A DNA stretch of 64,000 nucleotides. Origin: Physcia stellaris. Its lineage: Eukaryota; Ascomycota; Lecanoromycetes; Caliciales; Physciaceae. The translations under genes were made by a program, and so were the position numbers. This document shows positions 45,488 to 56,133 of the stretch, one piece after another. The notes under the pieces are model-generated. The model ran no database searches, was not told where the DNA came from, and saw nothing but the letters and a program-made list of their open reading frames with translations. The stretch is taken from contig JABSSW010000004.1 of assembly GCA_018902385.1 (NCBI GenBank), positions 372,001 through 436,000 of the forward strand. The letters run 5' to 3'. Numbering within the stretch: position 1 is the stretch's first letter; each line of letters starts with the position of its first letter.

Positions 45488-46914
45488 AGTACTTTCTTGA
45501 ATCGTTCAAATCTTGACCAAGGAATGGGGCGGAGGAAGAGCTTCTCCGTATTTGGAGAAACAAATATCCAGAAAGGGATCTATAAGTAGCCTACTATAAA
45601 GATTATGATATTACATTTGTGAAAGAAGTGAAATGTCTCTCTACTGATACTTACATTTCACGTGACACTATGACTTCGTGATATCTAGGAATTGGCTGCA
45701 CAAGTGATGAAGACAAGCGCGGGAGTACCTCGACTCCCAACACAGGAGAACACATAGTAAAACCTCTATGCTGTTACACCATAAGGACCGCGTAAGGCAG
45801 AAATGCTATTCGCGCAGGAACAACAAATTATCCCAACTGTCATTGAATAATTATGAAAGTGACTGTTAATCCTGGGAAAACCCCACGGTGGAAGTTCTCT
45901 ACAGAACACGACATAGATCAGGACAAACTTATGAGTGTATATGTATCCGTAATCCAGAGTTCAACGGGAAGTCCGGACTAGATTTTAGTCTGCAACCTCG
46001 AAGCCCGGTTTTCTCATAGTATAAGTGCTGCAGCTGATGCCTCATGGGCAGCACTGCGGCGTCACATATAGTGGCCAAGTGTCTTCCTATCGAAGCTGCT
46101 CTACCGGCAAATTTGGGCATAAATTTGCCCAAAAATTTTGAGTGCTTTGCCGATGGAATGGTCAAGGTCAAGCGGAGAGGGGTCTTTGACGGATTTGTAT
46201 CTGGATATGCTCAAGTACAAATCTTGCCTTGCAGGATACTTACCAATCATTGTTGATCCCATCAACAGTCCGACATAGCAATAATATTGAGTACAAAACA
46301 TCGTATTGACAACTTATAGCGTTGTCTCATGCCCTGTGGCACAGGTGAGCTTCCAGGTGGGCGGAGCGCCTCCAGAAAGTGCCACGGCGTTGCTTCAACG
46401 TCCTTCCCTTCAAGCACCACCAAAATCTTCTGGGTAATCTCCACGCTACCTGTGGGCAGCCTCCAGGCGCAGGAAACAGAGTGCTACCTTAGCATTTACC
46501 AGTGCGTGAGATCATTCTTGACTTTTCACGGACGATCCCCAGGTTCGGCATCTGATATGGTGACTTTCGTGTTGATGATTCTCTTGGACTTACGCAACTG
46601 TTTGTCTAACCTTTTCTTAGATGTGACGTGCCCTAGCAAAAATTTCAACAATCAATTGGCATGTCTACTGTGTTTGACCAATCATGAACTCCCGGCATCT
46701 TCGGCCCGGACTGTGAAGTGCTCCATCGCGAAAGAGCTTCATTGGACTGCACCGCAAATGCTGCCTGTTCATGCTGCATGTTAGAGATCTGGCCTGAAAG
46801 AGTACGATATGCCATTGCCTTTGTGTGGATGAACATCAGGAACCTTTCGATCATGATGATCCTCCGGTAATCGACCTTCTCCCCCGCTGCTTAAAGCGCC
46901 CTTCGCCCTCCCAG
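45488..46914. other. Intergenic, 1.4 kb
   Basis: Shared upstream region of the divergent F-box-like and kinase genes. A 151-codon frame at 46329-46784 has no recognisable features. Kinase 5' leader probably begins within the last few hundred bp. Confidence 0.45.
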
Positions 46915-49900
46915 ATGTCTACCACCTTCAGTCCTGGCTTCTCCGCTAGTCCTCGACCTCCAGCGTACAATGCTGCAGCAGCATTTGTACCGGCAGCGTC
47001 TAACGCGCCAAGTGGAACATTCGCCCCAGGTACCAAGGTCCAGGTCGGTGGACATCGGGTGGTAATTGAAAAATATCTGTCGGAAGGTGGATTTGCCCAT
47101 GTCTATCTGGTCCGGTTGCCCAAAGCGATACACGGCGATGATAGTGCAGTACTCAAGCGAGTCGCTGTTCCTGACAAGGAGACATTAGCCAGCATGAGGA
47201 CCGAGGTCGAAACAATGAAGAAATTGCAGGGGCGGCGCCATATCGTTACCTACATCGATTCTCATGCGTCACAGCTCAAGGGTGGAGGTTACGAGGTTTT
47301 CTTACTGATGGAATACTGTAATGGAGGGGGTTTAATTGACTTCATGAACACACGTCTACAGAACCGACTCACGGAACCGGAGATCTTAAAGATATTCTCT
47401 GATGTGTCTCAAGGCGTTGCTTGGATGCACTACCTCAAACCACCTTTACTGCATCGGGACCTGAAAGTCGAGAATGTGCTGATTACTGCGTCTGGCGCAT
47501 CGCGTCTTTACAAATTATGTGATTTTGGTTCTGCGGCGCCTCCAAGGCCCGCTGCTACGAGTGCGCAAGAAGGAAGGCTCATTGAAGACGACGTACAGAG
47601 GCATACCACGCTCCAATATCGAAGCCCTGAGATGATCGATGTGTATCGCAAGCAGCCTATTGACGAGAAGAGCGACATTTGGGCTCTGGGCGTTCTGCTG
47701 TACAAGCTTTGCTACTACAAAACACCGTTCGAAGAGCAGGGCCAAATGGCTATACTGAATGCAAGCTTCAAGTATCCGGCATATCCATCATTTTCGGACG
47801 GATTAAAGAAGCTCATAGGTAGACATCCTTATGTCTCATTATGGGAACTTTTTACTAAGAAAACCCAGCATCAATGCTCCGTGAGAACCCTCAAGCCAGA
47901 CCGAATATTTATCAAGTCATTCGCCAGGTTTGTTCTATGCGCGGTACTGATGTGCCCATCAAAGACGTGGGTTGAGTCCAAAGTTTGTACAATTATCCAT
48001 GCTTACATCCTGAAGATTTACGCTGGCCGAACGCAATCTGAAGCTAGGCGAAACCAGCATCTGCCACCGTCCGATCCAGCTGCAGCTTCTCCCCCAGCAG
48101 TTGGAGCTTTCAACGCACCTGTAATCGAGGAAAAACCAACAATCCCAGATATCGTCCCAATGCGACGAGGAAGACCTACCAAGAAAGAATCAGATGCTTT
48201 AGCCTCTAAGCCAAGCGCGTCGCCTATACGAACAGCTGAGAACGATCCCTTCGTAGCATTAGATGCCAAAGGCCCAAAGCAGTCGACTGTAGATGAAGTT
48301 GCAGATCGATTTCCTCCACTAGATCAGTTTGGTCTTCTTCACGATTCTGGAGCAAAATTCGCTTTTGATCCAGACACTAAACCTGCACTCAAAGCGCCTG
48401 AAAACATCAACCAGCGGGTCGCCAATGCTCTGGCCGACGAAGCTTTTGGACAATCTGCAGCGCCAGCTAAAGGTGCGCCAGCCCTTGCAAGGCAAGTGCC
48501 AACGTATGCGAATCATGGATCGCATGATTCAGTCGATAATCGTAACGTTCCTAGCTCGAAGTCAATGCAGAGAGTCGAAACTCAGGGACCACAAGCACAA
48601 CGAGCTGCGATGGTTTCTACTGGTACGATGACGTCTCCACCGCCACAAGACGCTTCCTCGCAAAGTATGAATAATACCCGTCCAATCTTCAAATTCCCAC
48701 CTTCACAAACTCAAAGACCCTCAAGTCAACCTCGAGCCTCTGACGCTTCCATGCTAGCTGCAGCAAAGTTGAGGGCCGATGCAGTCTCCTCAAGACGTCC
48801 TGGTCTACTAGAACAGCGCTCGAGATCTCAGGTAGACACACTCAGTGTTTCTAGATCTCCTGTATCTTCTCGCCCCTCACTCGAAGGACAAAGACCCTCT
48901 ACTTTGGAGGTAGACAACAGCATCAGCAGATCAAAATCCGCAAATTTCAAGTCCCGGCCAGTGAGCGATCAAGTCGGCTCAAGGATGAAGTTTCTACGTG
49001 GTCGGAGCCCTTCAAACGGTCCAAGCCCTGTCGAAGGCACCTATACTGTGCTCAATGCTACTGAAAAGCTACCGCCAGCTGTGTCTGGAGATTTTGAAGA
49101 TAGCACTGAGCCAATCAAGATCGACTCGAACGTAGAGTTCCTACGAGCCATGGAAGAAGAAGATCCTTCGCGGAGAAGGGAGAAACGCATAAGTGGTGGC
49201 TCAAAGCACGTTAAACGCTCTAGCATGCCTTCAATATCTTTGTCTGGTACCAAGAATATTCTCGCTGGCCGCTTTGGGGATGCTTTCAGACGATTCGAGA
49301 CCAACACCAACGAGGCTCCGCTACGTACTTCGAGTCCATCACCAGATAGATCTGGTACAGACCTAACTCCGATTGCGGGCTCTGAAGCAACAGACGGCAG
49401 ATCGGACGACGGTAATGGCCTCGACGAATCGGAAGAAGTGCCTCCCGAGGTTCGGCGCGAGCTCGAACGACACCGCCTAGCCCAAGAGGAGAAGCGGGTT
49501 GCTGATGCCGGAGCAGCCTATCGCCAGAGGATATATGGTGCCAATTCCGACGCTAGAGGACGTCCCATGAGGCCGAGTGATCGCGCGGTCTCAATCCAGA
49601 GTAAGGTCAAGTCATTGTTAGACGAGGCAGGACAACCATCGCCTACCAAAACAGCGCAAGGATATGGTCGATTTACCCAGTCACCAGATCGGCAACATTC
49701 GCTCCAGCAGCAAAATAGAAGAGCCAAGCAAGTCGAGCCTCAAACGCAGACGCAAACAGTTCCGTCGGGCTTGAGGAGAGAGCCGGTCCCTGCTAATACC
49801 CCACCATCTTCATTCCCACCCACCAATCCATCCCGATCCTCACAATTATCCAATTCTCCCACCGTGTTCCCCGAAAGGACATCATCCAGGCCCAATGCTC

Positions 49901-50160
49901 CGCCAAAACCGCAACACAAACCGCAAGCATTACGAACAGGTGCCCGAGAAGACCAACGGCCACCATCACCCGCCAAGCCCCCGAACCTGACAGGTAAAGC
50001 ATTACCGACGCTGCCACCAAAGGATAACATGTCTTCCAAAGCTAATGACGACTGGGAAGCCAACTTCAGTAAGAAATATCCAAGCCTCGCGGGATTAGAG
50101 ATGGTGGAGACGGAGATAGATGGAGGGCCCTCAGCGGGCTTGAAAATGCGGGAAGTCTAG
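46915..50160 (+). CDS. Ark/Prk-family (NAK/AAK1-like) serine/threonine kinase
   Basis: Exons 46915-47818, 47869-47966 and 48016-50160 give 1048 aa. One frame is open through both introns by chance, so an unspliced reading would insert wrong residues after FSDGLKKLI. Splicing restores ASMLRENPQARPNIYQVIRQ. The ATG at 46915 (MSTTFSPGFSASP) follows in-frame non-ATG codons. The kinase domain (about residues 45-320) has YLSEGGFAHVYLV, the ATP-lysine in AVLKRV, HRDLKVENVL, CDFGSAAPP, and TTLQYRSPEMID. These match fungal Ark1/Prk1 and animal AAK1/GAK, which phosphorylate endocytic adaptors and regulate cortical actin. The remaining 700 residues are disordered, Pro/Ser-rich, with PPKP and PALPPK-like SH3 ligands and a conserved end, DDWEANFSKKYPSLAGLE. 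Confidence 0.93.
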   Translation: MSTTFSPGFSASPRPPAYNAAAAFVPAASNAPSGTFAPGTKVQVGGHRVVIEKYLSEGGFAHVYLVRLPKAIHGDDSAVLKRVAVPDKETLASMRTEVETMKKLQGRRHIVTYIDSHASQLKGGGYEVFLLMEYCNGGGLIDFMNTRLQNRLTEPEILKIFSDVSQGVAWMHYLKPPLLHRDLKVENVLITASGASRLYKLCDFGSAAPPRPAATSAQEGRLIEDDVQRHTTLQYRSPEMIDVYRKQPIDEKSDIWALGVLLYKLCYYKTPFEEQGQMAILNASFKYPAYPSFSDGLKKLIGRHPYVSLWELFTKKTQHQCSVRTLKPDRIFIKSFARFVLCAVLMCPSKTWVESKVCTIIHAYILKIYAGRTQSEARRNQHLPPSDPAAASPPAVGAFNAPVIEEKPTIPDIVPMRRGRPTKKESDALASKPSASPIRTAENDPFVALDAKGPKQSTVDEVADRFPPLDQFGLLHDSGAKFAFDPDTKPALKAPENINQRVANALADEAFGQSAAPAKGAPALARQVPTYANHGSHDSVDNRNVPSSKSMQRVETQGPQAQRAAMVSTGTMTSPPPQDASSQSMNNTRPIFKFPPSQTQRPSSQPRASDASMLAAAKLRADAVSSRRPGLLEQRSRSQVDTLSVSRSPVSSRPSLEGQRPSTLEVDNSISRSKSANFKSRPVSDQVGSRMKFLRGRSPSNGPSPVEGTYTVLNATEKLPPAVSGDFEDSTEPIKIDSNVEFLRAMEEEDPSRRREKRISGGSKHVKRSSMPSISLSGTKNILAGRFGDAFRRFETNTNEAPLRTSSPSPDRSGTDLTPIAGSEATDGRSDDGNGLDESEEVPPEVRRELERHRLAQEEKRVADAGAAYRQRIYGANSDARGRPMRPSDRAVSIQSKVKSLLDEAGQPSPTKTAQGYGRFTQSPDRQHSLQQQNRRAKQVEPQTQTQTVPSGLRREPVPANTPPSSFPPTNPSRSSQLSNSPTVFPERTSSRPNAPPKPQHKPQALRTGAREDQRPPSPAKPPNLTGKALPTLPPKDNMSSKANDDWEANFSKKYPSLAGLEMVETEIDGGPSAGLKMREV

Positions 50161-51355
50161 CATTACTCTCCTGCTGTCGAGAATATTCTTGCATATAACC
50201 ACGTAGTCTAGTTCATGAAACAGCTTTCTTGGCAATCCAACAAGCCTGTCTATGTACCTACATTTTGCCCCTTTTTCCCCTGCTTGCCCTCTCGATAGGC
50301 CCAGTAGGGTAGGTTTGAAGCTGAATCTGTAGGCGCCTTTCGAGATCATGATTGGTAAGAGAAGATAGCAAGAGCATTCCATAGTGGAGAACTTAAGTTT
50401 GGCTAAGCCTCGAGTATTAAGAACGCTGGATTCTACTTCTCACGGGCGATAGTTATCCCTTGCACTGGTACCTTATGGCACCTTTTGTTTAGTGCCCGGA
50501 GGCCGCCTAGAGATTGGTATCCGGGCGCTTCGCCCAGCAAGGTTTAGTGCACCGGGACCGCGTCTCAGAGCTGGCCTCGGGCCTCGTCTTACCTGGACTC
50601 TTAACTGTAAAAAAGGGTACCATTGCAAGGGATAAATGTTTATTCTCGAAACATCCGAGACTTCAGCATGACTGTCATGACAATCAGCACGAAACCTTTG
50701 AAGCGGAGGGAGAACAGACAGATTGTGAATAAGGTTCAGGATTGCACGCCGATGAAGTGTAACACACTCCATCAGTCTCTCTACTAGCGGAAGATAGCTA
50801 GCTCCTAGAGGTCCCCAAAAACAAAGTGACAGAACATCCTCGCCGTATCCACAATTTCAATGTTTGTCTGTATCGATGCGCCGCTCAGCATCCTTCGATC
50901 TATTTGTGTTGAGTGGTCGCGGCTGTTAACGCCCAAGTAACCGCGACGCAGCCTGAAACAAGCGCCTGGAAATGCTTGTAAGAACGTATGTGGGAGCATG
51001 ATCTTGAGCACAAGGTGGGTTCTAATTATGAGATAGGGGTTACATATAGCTATGGTCTTCGATTCTCCCATCGTAGAGTAGGAGCGTCCCTTTTGGACGC
51101 TGCTCCGGCATCTGCATCTGGAGAACGTCCAGTAGGGTAGGCAGCGTTCGCTGCTTAGGTGGTGATGGGTTCCTTTGGTTTTAGGATTGGTTTTAGTACA
51201 TTACTACATAGCATTTTGTACATAAGGACAGCTTACTCTAAGCTGAACAATTCTGGTCCCCTAATTTAACATCTTTTCGTCATTCTTTATTGCACTAACA
51301 CAGTGATCAACAGGTCATCGCTTCGGTCCTTCGGGAAGGTTATCGCTTGCCCAGA
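50161..51355. other. Intergenic, 1.2 kb, between convergent genes
   Basis: No gene is supported. A phrase AGTAGGGTAGG recurs at 50304 and 51130 and may be chance. Confidence 0.45.
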
Positions 51356-52415
51356 TCAGAAGTCGGGTACATCGTCAAAGCTAGACGGTCCTTTGGAGTC
51401 AAGACGGCGCTCGGCCTGCCCAGTCGAGATCGAAGAGATTCCTATGGAGAAGAAGAACGAAAACGAAGCCGCAAGCCACTGCAAGACCTGAAACCCTGTT
51501 CCTGCCTCGACTATGAGTGAATCTGTTATCATATTGGTAGGCGAGCGAGAAGTATGCTGAAGAGTCCTGGCCAACTGCGAGGCAGTAAGAGCGGCGCCGA
51601 ATGCAAGGGCAGTGGATGCCCACAGGAAGCAGAGCATCATGCGCTTGAGTATCATGATCTTGCGTCCAGCATTGGGCTTCTGCTGGACCTTCTTTAGGTT
51701 CCATTGCAACAGCAACACTGAGAGGAGACCGAGAAGGAATGCAAATCCTGCCAGTATTATGACCCAGGATATTGTCCTTTTCTGATTTTCAAGTGCAATA
51801 CCGAGAAGAGCTTTGACATTTGGTGTGGTAAGGGTACTCGACCGGGCAGAATCGACTATGAGTGAAATACGCTTGACCACTTGATCAGTGGTCGAACCTA
51901 ATGAAGTTACGCAGGCTATCTCTGGCGCTATACCAGCGCAAAGCCCTTATAAACGGTCACAGGTCAGTATTAGATAGAGCAAAAGGCAGCCAGTCATGCC
52001 TACGCACCAAAATACCCTGTACGTATTTCGAACTTCTTTCCATGCACTTTGACTCTCAAATCTTGGTAAGAGAAGTTGAATATGTTTGGTACTCCCGCAG
52101 AATTAGAGACACAACCAATAGCTGCCAATACTGTTCAATGCGTATAATGTCAGTATGCAAAATACAAGCAGACGATGTTGAAGAAACACCATTGGAGGAT
52201 TGGATACATTGGAGCTAGTTGGACAAATTTGCGAAGCAGGCGCAGGCAGCAGGTCATGATGTAGGGACTTCACTGACCGTAGAAAACCAGCACAGGCACC
52301 ATCAGCATATACACGGCTGTTTGAATTTTGAAGTTGGCTGATAAGGGTCAGCTAGAAAGCTATTTCGACAAAGGGGAGAAGACGTACGAGACTTGGTCTG
52401 GCCGAAGAAACCCAT
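51356..52415 (-). CDS. Four-helix membrane protein of the Fig1/SUR7-like type
   Basis: Exons 52415-52388, 52337-52278, 52130-52008 and 51945-51356 give 266 aa, all phases compatible. The N terminus is MGFFGQTKSP, then a first membrane segment (AVYMLMVPVLVFYVLAAIGC). An extracellular loop follows, with GGLCAGIAPEIACVTS, resembling the G-x-C-x-G motif of Fig1/claudin-like proteins. Three more membrane segments come next: SWVIILAGFAFLLGLLSVLL, LCFLWASTALAFGAAL and LQWLAASFSFFFSIGISSI, with a Ser/Asp-rich tail. In yeast, Fig1 promotes calcium influx and membrane fusion in mating; SUR7 proteins shape the plasma membrane. The assignment rests on topology and the short loop motif, so Fig1 versus another four-helix family is not settled. 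Confidence 0.8.
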
Positions 52416-54161
52416 TGTAGCTGAAAGGCTGTTAAGTACACGCAATGTGGACGAATTTGAAACTTAAAGGAAGGATTGAGATTGAAGATGGCCAGTGACT
52501 TGACGACTACAGCTAGCACAAGGAGTTGAAGATCAAAAGGTAATGATGCTAAGGCAACGAAGAAACCTCGAATCCAATGTCTGGGAAATAGAGCCTCAAC
52601 TTATCTGAGGTACGCACCAATGTTCTTTCTTTATACAAGTCCATAAGCAGTCTGCGATGAATAGCGTAGCGGCCGATGAGCTAGGTATATTCTATATCTG
52701 GAGTTCAAAGCTGCCCTGATGCAAAACACCGAGCAGGGATTTGCAAGCCTTGTTGATACCATCGAACAGGAGTCGTATCAGGGACTGTTTGAAAAAGTCC
52801 GACACAAGTGCGGAGGTTCACAATGTATGGTATAGCTGTCAGTCGCTGGGCTGTTTCACGAAAGACCATCGACGATCTGGCTGCCCTTGCCGGGCGAGAC
52901 GCCCAAGTGGGTCGAGATATAATACGCTGATGCTAGCATTTCAAGAAGCTGTATTTGAAGAAGCCCCTAACTATACTGGTGCGACGTAGACGTGAGGCAC
53001 AAGCGCTTGGGTTACTGTAACCGCCCTTTCAGGCCCTACCTTGAACGGTGCAAATGCGGTAGTGGTAGTCAGCATGGTGCTAGACAGAAATTTCCGCGTT
53101 GGTTTCAGTGATTGGTCACCCGGGCTGCGTTGCATCCAGGTGTGACTACATTGATTTCAGTTGCGGCCGGACGATCCTATAGTACCTGCAAGTACTCGGC
53201 GAGTCGGATCACTCCATCTATCGCCAAGCATTTAATGGACTTCGAACCCAAGGGCGTGCTTGTATTATCCCTACAGCGAACACCGGACTCCGCTGGGATG
53301 GACTCATCACAGCTCATGTTTGCGTTGTCCATCATTATGGAACCCGGTTCTTACTTTGGAACTCGATGTCATTCCATCGTACGGAATGTCTCGAGTCGCT
53401 GTTATCCAGTGTCCTAATTCAGTGTTACGGTATTGGCTTGTTCCCTGTGGCAAGGTGAGACGCTGGATCCAATTTAGTCGCTACTCTGTATAAGCATCGA
53501 CAAGTATCGATGGCAGGGACTCTTCGTCTGGTGCGTAGGTAAAGATTAGGCTCGTTAATTTATTGGCTTTGGTGAGGTTTACTCATTTGCTCGCATGAAT
53601 GTGATATGGCTTCAAACACTTTACAATTCTTTGTTTAGCGGTGTTCCATGTCCTCTAGGCATACAAGGTCAGATGAGAAGATTCAGGCACAAATCTGACC
53701 CGTCTTGTCTCACTATGTCAAAAAGTGACCACTGCCAGAGGTAGTGATTTGTCAAGTCAATCTCAGTGCTGTGTTGTGGCAAATGGAAATGTTTCCTTTG
53801 TGTTAAGCGCTCCTAAATTGCGGCTAATTCTCGGCATCTAATCTAGCGCCGCATAAGTCTAGCCGTAACCGCTCTCGCCGCTCAGGAAAGCCTTTGCCAA
53901 TCAATCACCAGCTTTCTCCAAGCGCTCGCGCTACCGAGAGAACTAGAGTCGTGAAGCAAGTAACATCCCTATGAATAGTGATGTGTATCTATGTGTTTGC
54001 CGGACCATTTAGCACCAACCCTTAACAATGATATTCGATACGAACGCCTGACTCTGACTTGAGCTCTACCACCTTGTCCACCGACGACCACACCAGAGTT
54101 TACTTTGGCTTGACTAAGAAACCATTTACCAATCCCTTGACTGTCTTTGGAACCGAAATCA
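52416..54161. other. Intergenic, 1.7 kb
   Basis: No gene is supported. Small open frames (for example 53112-53417) have no recognisable features. Confidence 0.45.
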
Positions 54162-55151
54162 ATGGGGCGATGCACTAGACAGGATCTTATTTATGATAGC
54201 CTTAATAATCGTGTCGTAACGTTCTCCGACAACACCGCGTGGCGATTGATTAAGCAGCTTTCTGAAAAACCATGGGAAGGCTCCGAGACACAAGAGGGAT
54301 CAAATTGGGTGCCTTCAGAGGTTCATGCTGTTTACGAGTGTATCCAAGTAAGAGGTCCTCAGCCTCGCAAGACAGCTGTCCTTAAAGTTCGCCTTGAGTA
54401 ATTACACAATGGAAGGCTCTTATCCCACAAAAACTGGCTGACATTCTGTAGGGTACCTTATGCGTTACCTCCCAGCAATAATTCAGATGAGCGAGCTAAA
54501 TGCGCGTCGGGAATGCGGCTCAATGGTTATACCAAACGAGAAATAGCGGGTCTCGAAAGGGTCACTGCTGCTCGCTGCTCAGTCACACCAAGTCTGCTCG
54601 CTGTGAAGATCGAGGAACAAGATGAGTCCATATTGAATTCGCAAGATAAGCCTGAATTCCGGCATTATTGCGGCAATGTAAAGTGGTGGATGCCGGGAGG
54701 TTACGTCGTATACATCCTGATGACCAAATTGCCGGGACAGTGTCTCGGATCGTTCTGGGACGAGCGAGTGTTTACTCCGCAGGAGAGGCAGGAGATACGA
54801 GAATGCTTTCGAAAATCATACCTGTAAGTTGAGGTAGATGTTTTCTATTTTACTCTATTGACAAGCAGGTAGGGAAGCCGCAAAGACAGGCCTTTACTTC
54901 CGTGACCATCGATTGACGAACCTTCTGTGGGATCGTCTGGACAAGAAATGGTGAGTCTAAGTTGAGATCTTGAAACTACAGCATGGCATCGTTTTCAGAC
55001 ATCAACTAAAGTCACTAACAGCTACCTTATCGATCTCGAGGACACAGAATACAATCCGGCTGTAGCCCTTGAGGTACTTCAGAAAGGATGGTCCGATTCC
55101 TTCTATTTTAACTGGGGGCTTGCTCGTAGCTGGGCAGAGCCGAATTGGTAA
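54162..55151 (+). CDS. Fungal protein-kinase-like (APH-type fold) protein
   Basis: Exons 54162-54397, 54452-54823, 54873-54950 and 55022-55151 give 271 aa, phases compatible. The start is the ATG at 54162 (MGRCTRQDLIYDSLNNRV). Recognisable blocks are TAVLKVRLE (the strand carrying the ATP-lysine), a helix EIAGLERVTAARCSVTP, WWMPGGYVVYILMTKLPG (hinge), DHRLTNLLWD in place of a catalytic loop, and CYLIDLEDTE in place of the DFG segment. This is the pattern of the numerous small kinase-like/aminoglycoside-phosphotransferase-like proteins of fungi. It ends shortly after WSDSFYFNWGLAR. A normal HRD motif is absent, so catalytic activity is uncertain. It sits among repeats and the broken nuclease-like gene. 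Confidence 0.75.
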
Positions 55152-56133
55152 TTCAGGAATAACAGACGAACGCCGTAACACTATCATAAATTTCTCGTGT
55201 GATCCCAAACTAACTTCCCTTAGGTTATCTCTCAATGGGGGGCCCAATGTACAAAAAGCTCAAACATGATCGGGGCGGGGCCAATGTCAACTTCCTCTTC
55301 AATATACCGCGTGGACACATAGCACATAGGTTACGCTAATTCTTTTGTCCTCCTAACAGATAGATGAGACAGCTCGCTTCACGTCACTGTATTGCATAGC
55401 TTGGTATTAAGTGCTAATCTTTTTTGACACAATTTTAATGATATCTACCGACAGACCTACGGTTACCCGACTCGGGACGGAATTTGAGGTTGAAGTCTTC
55501 TTCATCTATTATTCAACTAATTTGTGCCAAGGATGGGTAGACGTTCAATTACATTGAGCATGCAAGTGGTGATGTATGAGAGGCAACTTTAGCACCACAC
55601 CAGAGCATGGGATATTGCCAAAGGGCTTTCAGAATGAACACTACTATTACATGTTTGCTAATTAGCTTCTAGCTTACCATCACATCAAAAGCCTATGTTT
55701 CCTCCAGCGTACTCTAAGGATAGGTCTTGTATCACTAAAGCGTACTAACTACATTTCACTACATTTAGGAAGCGCCAAAAAGAGGATAATTGTTTCAGTT
55801 GCCTGCTCTCTAGCCTCAACTCTACCCCTGCGTTCAAGCGCTCGGGAGTGATGGCTAGCTGTATCGACTCCTGATGTACACTCAAATCTGTGTTAACTTG
55901 AAACAGTGTTGCATTATTTGTCAGCGCTTATTTGCACGTATGGGTCAGCTAGCGGTGTTTTCGCAGATGTTGTACCTCGTACACATATATATCAGATCCC
56001 GCAACCCGGTAGTGTTCAACTACATCAACGACTCGACTCCTCGACCAACACTCTACCATAGCTCTTCTCGAATCAAAATTCTTTGCTAGACTCTTTTCTG
56101 TGCACTTACGGCATCCCACTCTAGATACTGGCA
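55152..56133. other. Intergenic, 1 kb, with repeat family 2 copy 2
   Basis: Holds the dispersed repeat at 55447-55614. The rest shows no gene. Confidence 0.45.
55447..55614 (+). repeat. Dispersed repeat family 2, copy 2
   Basis: Direct-orientation partner of 3803-3974, sharing the start ACCGACAGACCTACGGTTAC and the end block GTGGTGATG...AGCACC...CATGG. The two copies are 52 kb apart and diverged in the middle, so the duplication is old. Confidence 0.55.

Noticed and set aside
46329-46784. Plus-strand frame of 151 codons upstream of the kinase gene
   Set aside because: No recognisable domain, no intron support, and composition like translated non-coding DNA. It lies in the expected promoter region of the kinase.
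46825-50160. Unspliced 1111-codon reading of the kinase gene
   Set aside because: The frame is open through both introns by chance. The intron readings break the kinase C-lobe, while splicing restores the expected residues.
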